A stretch of 6,658 nucleotides of DNA from JAXHTH01 sp034211115 (lineage in GTDB: Bacteria > Planctomycetota > Phycisphaerae > Phycisphaerales > SM1A02). Of the stretch, positions 4,992 to 6,658 are shown piece after piece (position 1 is the first letter of the stretch; every line of letters begins with the position of its first letter). The stretch lies in contig JAXHTH010000256.1 in assembly GCA_034211115.1 (NCBI GenBank), positions 1-6,658 on the forward strand. The letters are read 5' to 3'. A program made the translations under genes and the position numbers. The notes under the pieces are model-generated. The model was not told where the DNA came from, made no database searches, and saw only the letters and a program-made list of their open reading frames with translations.

Positions 4992-6658
4992 ATGATCGAC
5001 CTGAAATGCCTGTCTGCCTTCGTTGTCACCGGCACCGCCATCGCGTTCGCCCAGGCGCCGCCGCGCGTCGTCGAGGCCGAGTCGATCGAGGTCGACGCGG
5101 CCCCGAGCGCGGTAACCGTCTACATCGGCCGGGCCTCCGTGACCCGCACGGCTCGCCTGTCGCTGGAGGCCGGCGCCTACGACCTCGTCTTCCGCGATCT
5201 TCCCGAGGCGCTGCGGCCGGACAGCCTCCAGGCCCGCGTGGAGGGGGCGGCGCGAATCCTCGGCGTCGATTACGAGGAGCGCACGGTCCGCCACGCCGCG
5301 TCCGACCGCGCCGCAGAGCTCGATCGCAGGATAGAAGAGACACGCCTGGCCCTGAAGACGATCGAGCAGGATCTCGGTCTCATCGACGCGCAGGAGAAGT
5401 TTCTCGATGCGGTGAGCGTGCGCGCCGGGAATGAAGCGAAGGAAGAGGGCGGGACGAGTGGGCTCGATCTTGACGCGGTGCGCGCGCAGCTCACGTTCCT
5501 CGCCGAGGAACGATCCCGTTTGCTGAAGGAGCGCAGAACACTCGAGGCTCGGGCGCGGGAGCTGAACGAAGTGCTTCGCGTGCTCGAGGCCGAGCGCGGG
5601 AGCCTCGCGGGCGGCTCGCGCATCGAGCGCACGGCCGTCGTCACGATCGCGGTCATCGAGGCCGGCGAGCTCGGCATCGATCTCGCCTATCTCGTCACGA
5701 ACGCCCTGTGGCAGCCGGTGTACAACGTGCGCAGCGCCGCCGGCGGATCGGCGGTGTCGATCGAGTATGACGCCCTGCTGCTGCAGCGCACGGGCGAGGA
5801 CTGGAAGGATGTGCAGTTGACGCTGTCCACGGCGCAGCCGACGCGTGCGGCGAACCCGCCGGAGCTGGAGCCGTGGTTCGTGGACGTGTCCGAGACGGTG
5901 GGCCGGGCCGAGAGTCGCGCGATGGCGCCGGCCGAGAGGCGCGCCCCGCCCGGCCCGCAGGGGGGCAAGGGCGTCGGCGGGGGCGGTCCCGGCGAAGGCG
6001 GCTCGATCTTCGGCGACAGCGGCGCACAACTGGCCGCCGACGCCTACGTCGCCGGCGCCGGGCCGTCCGTCACCTTCGCCCTCCCCCGACTCGTCAGCGC
6101 CGAGAGCAACGCCCGCAAACAGCAGCGGACGCGGATTGCGACCATCGACGCCGAGGCCGAATTCGTCCACGTGGCGATCCCCGTGCTCACCGATCACGTC
6201 TACGTCCGCGGGAGGCTCACCAACACCAGCGCGTACCAGATTCTGCCCGGCGAGGCGTCGATCTTCGCCGGCCAGGATTTCGTCGGCCCCACGCGGCTGG
6301 AGGCCGTCGCCCCCAACGGCAGCTTCGAGGTGCATTTCGGCATCGATCGCACGGTGTCCGTGACCCGCACGCTCGTGAAGAAGGAGACGAGCAAGACCGG
6401 CCTCTTCGCGGGCGGACGTCGCACCAGCTACGACTATCGTCTCGAGATCGAGAACAACGCCGGCAAGGCGATTACCCTCGAGCTGTGGGATCGCCATCCC
6501 GTCTCCCGCACGGATCAGATCCGCATCGAGCTCGTCGACGTGACCCCCTCGCTGGCGACAGATGCGCAGTACCTCGAGGAGGAAAGGCCGCGGGGGCTGA
6601 TGAAGTGGCTGCTGAAGGTGCCCGCCACGGCGAAGGATGCGGCGGCGATGGTCGTCAC
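4992..6658 (+). CDS. Secreted MuiA/DUF4139-family protein (C-terminus cut off by window edge)
   Basis: The frame is open for 555 codons from the ATG at 4992 to the right edge, so a short C-terminal part is missing. GAAGGAG (4978-4984), seven bases upstream, fixes the start. A Sec signal peptide is evident (hydrophobic about 7-20, likely cleavage after AFA, before QAPP). A DUF4140-like N-terminal domain spans about 30-100 (SAVTVYIGRASVTRTARLSL, then GAYDLVFRDLPEALRPDSLQ). Two helical coiled-coil stretches lie at about 105-143 and 160-206. The DUF4139 domain follows, with the family motifs LWQPVYNVR (239-247), QRTGEDWKDVQLTLSTAQP (275-293), LPGEASIFAGQDFVGPTRL (428-446) and FGIDRTVSVTR (449-459). 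A low-complexity Gly/Pro/Ala insert (about 312-347) splits the domain, as linkers often do in this family. The family name comes from 'mucoidy inhibitor A', whose biochemical role is not established. An extracytoplasmic location is well supported; the function is unknown. No stop or frameshift is seen within the window. Confidence 0.9.
   Translation, partial: MIDLKCLSAFVVTGTAIAFAQAPPRVVEAESIEVDAAPSAVTVYIGRASVTRTARLSLEAGAYDLVFRDLPEALRPDSLQARVEGAARILGVDYEERTVRHAASDRAAELDRRIEETRLALKTIEQDLGLIDAQEKFLDAVSVRAGNEAKEEGGTSGLDLDAVRAQLTFLAEERSRLLKERRTLEARARELNEVLRVLEAERGSLAGGSRIERTAVVTIAVIEAGELGIDLAYLVTNALWQPVYNVRSAAGGSAVSIEYDALLLQRTGEDWKDVQLTLSTAQPTRAANPPELEPWFVDVSETVGRAESRAMAPAERRAPPGPQGGKGVGGGGPGEGGSIFGDSGAQLAADAYVAGAGPSVTFALPRLVSAESNARKQQRTRIATIDAEAEFVHVAIPVLTDHVYVRGRLTNTSAYQILPGEASIFAGQDFVGPTRLEAVAPNGSFEVHFGIDRTVSVTRTLVKKETSKTGLFAGGRRTSYDYRLEIENNAGKAITLELWDRHPVSRTDQIRIELVDVTPSLATDAQYLEEERPRGLMKWLLKVPATAKDAAAMVV

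Noticed and set aside
4665..6497. A 610-codon minus-strand frame
   Set aside because: It is antisense to the MuiA-like gene, which shows clear family motifs, a signal peptide and a ribosome binding site. The antisense translation is Arg/Gly/Ala/Asp-rich without motifs, as expected in GC-rich DNA.

Overview
The window is GC-rich (roughly two thirds G+C by eye) and bacterial. It has tightly packed genes with good Shine-Dalgarno sites and strong third-position G/C bias. The gene mix is a DUF4175-like membrane protein, a double zf-TFIIB zinc-ribbon protein, RibF next to a DHH phosphoesterase, and a MuiA/DUF4139 secreted protein. This would fit a member of the Planctomycetota (Phycisphaerae-like) or a related high-GC lineage. 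That placement is inference; there is no rRNA or other marker gene here.

Layout from left to right: (1) a membrane protein with a long Gln-rich coiled-coil tail lies on the minus strand and runs off the left edge. (2) A 263-bp divergent intergenic region follows, carrying an 8-bp palindrome and two adjacent inverted repeats. (3) A secreted coiled-coil protein of unknown function is on the plus strand. (4) Converging on it with a 3-bp gap is a minus-strand protein with two zinc ribbons. (5) Upstream of that, on the minus strand, is a two-gene unit, ribF then nrnA, separated by 3 bp. (6) A 229-bp divergent intergenic region follows. (7) A plus-strand secreted protein of the mucoidy-inhibitor MuiA/DUF4139 family runs off the right edge.

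The ribF-nrnA pair makes FMN/FAD and degrades short RNAs or pAp. It resembles the widespread rbfA-nrnA-truB-ribF neighbourhood, but without truB and with the order reversed. The other genes are not obviously linked in one pathway. Three of the six proteins (the membrane protein, the coiled-coil protein and the MuiA-like protein) are predicted to be in or outside the cytoplasmic membrane.

I found no mobile element, CRISPR array, tRNA, rRNA or phage gene, and no convincing new multi-gene system. The least understood items are the secreted coiled-coil protein with its structured upstream region, and the zinc-ribbon protein. The longest alternative reading frames (407 and 610 codons) are antisense shadows of real genes in GC-rich DNA.
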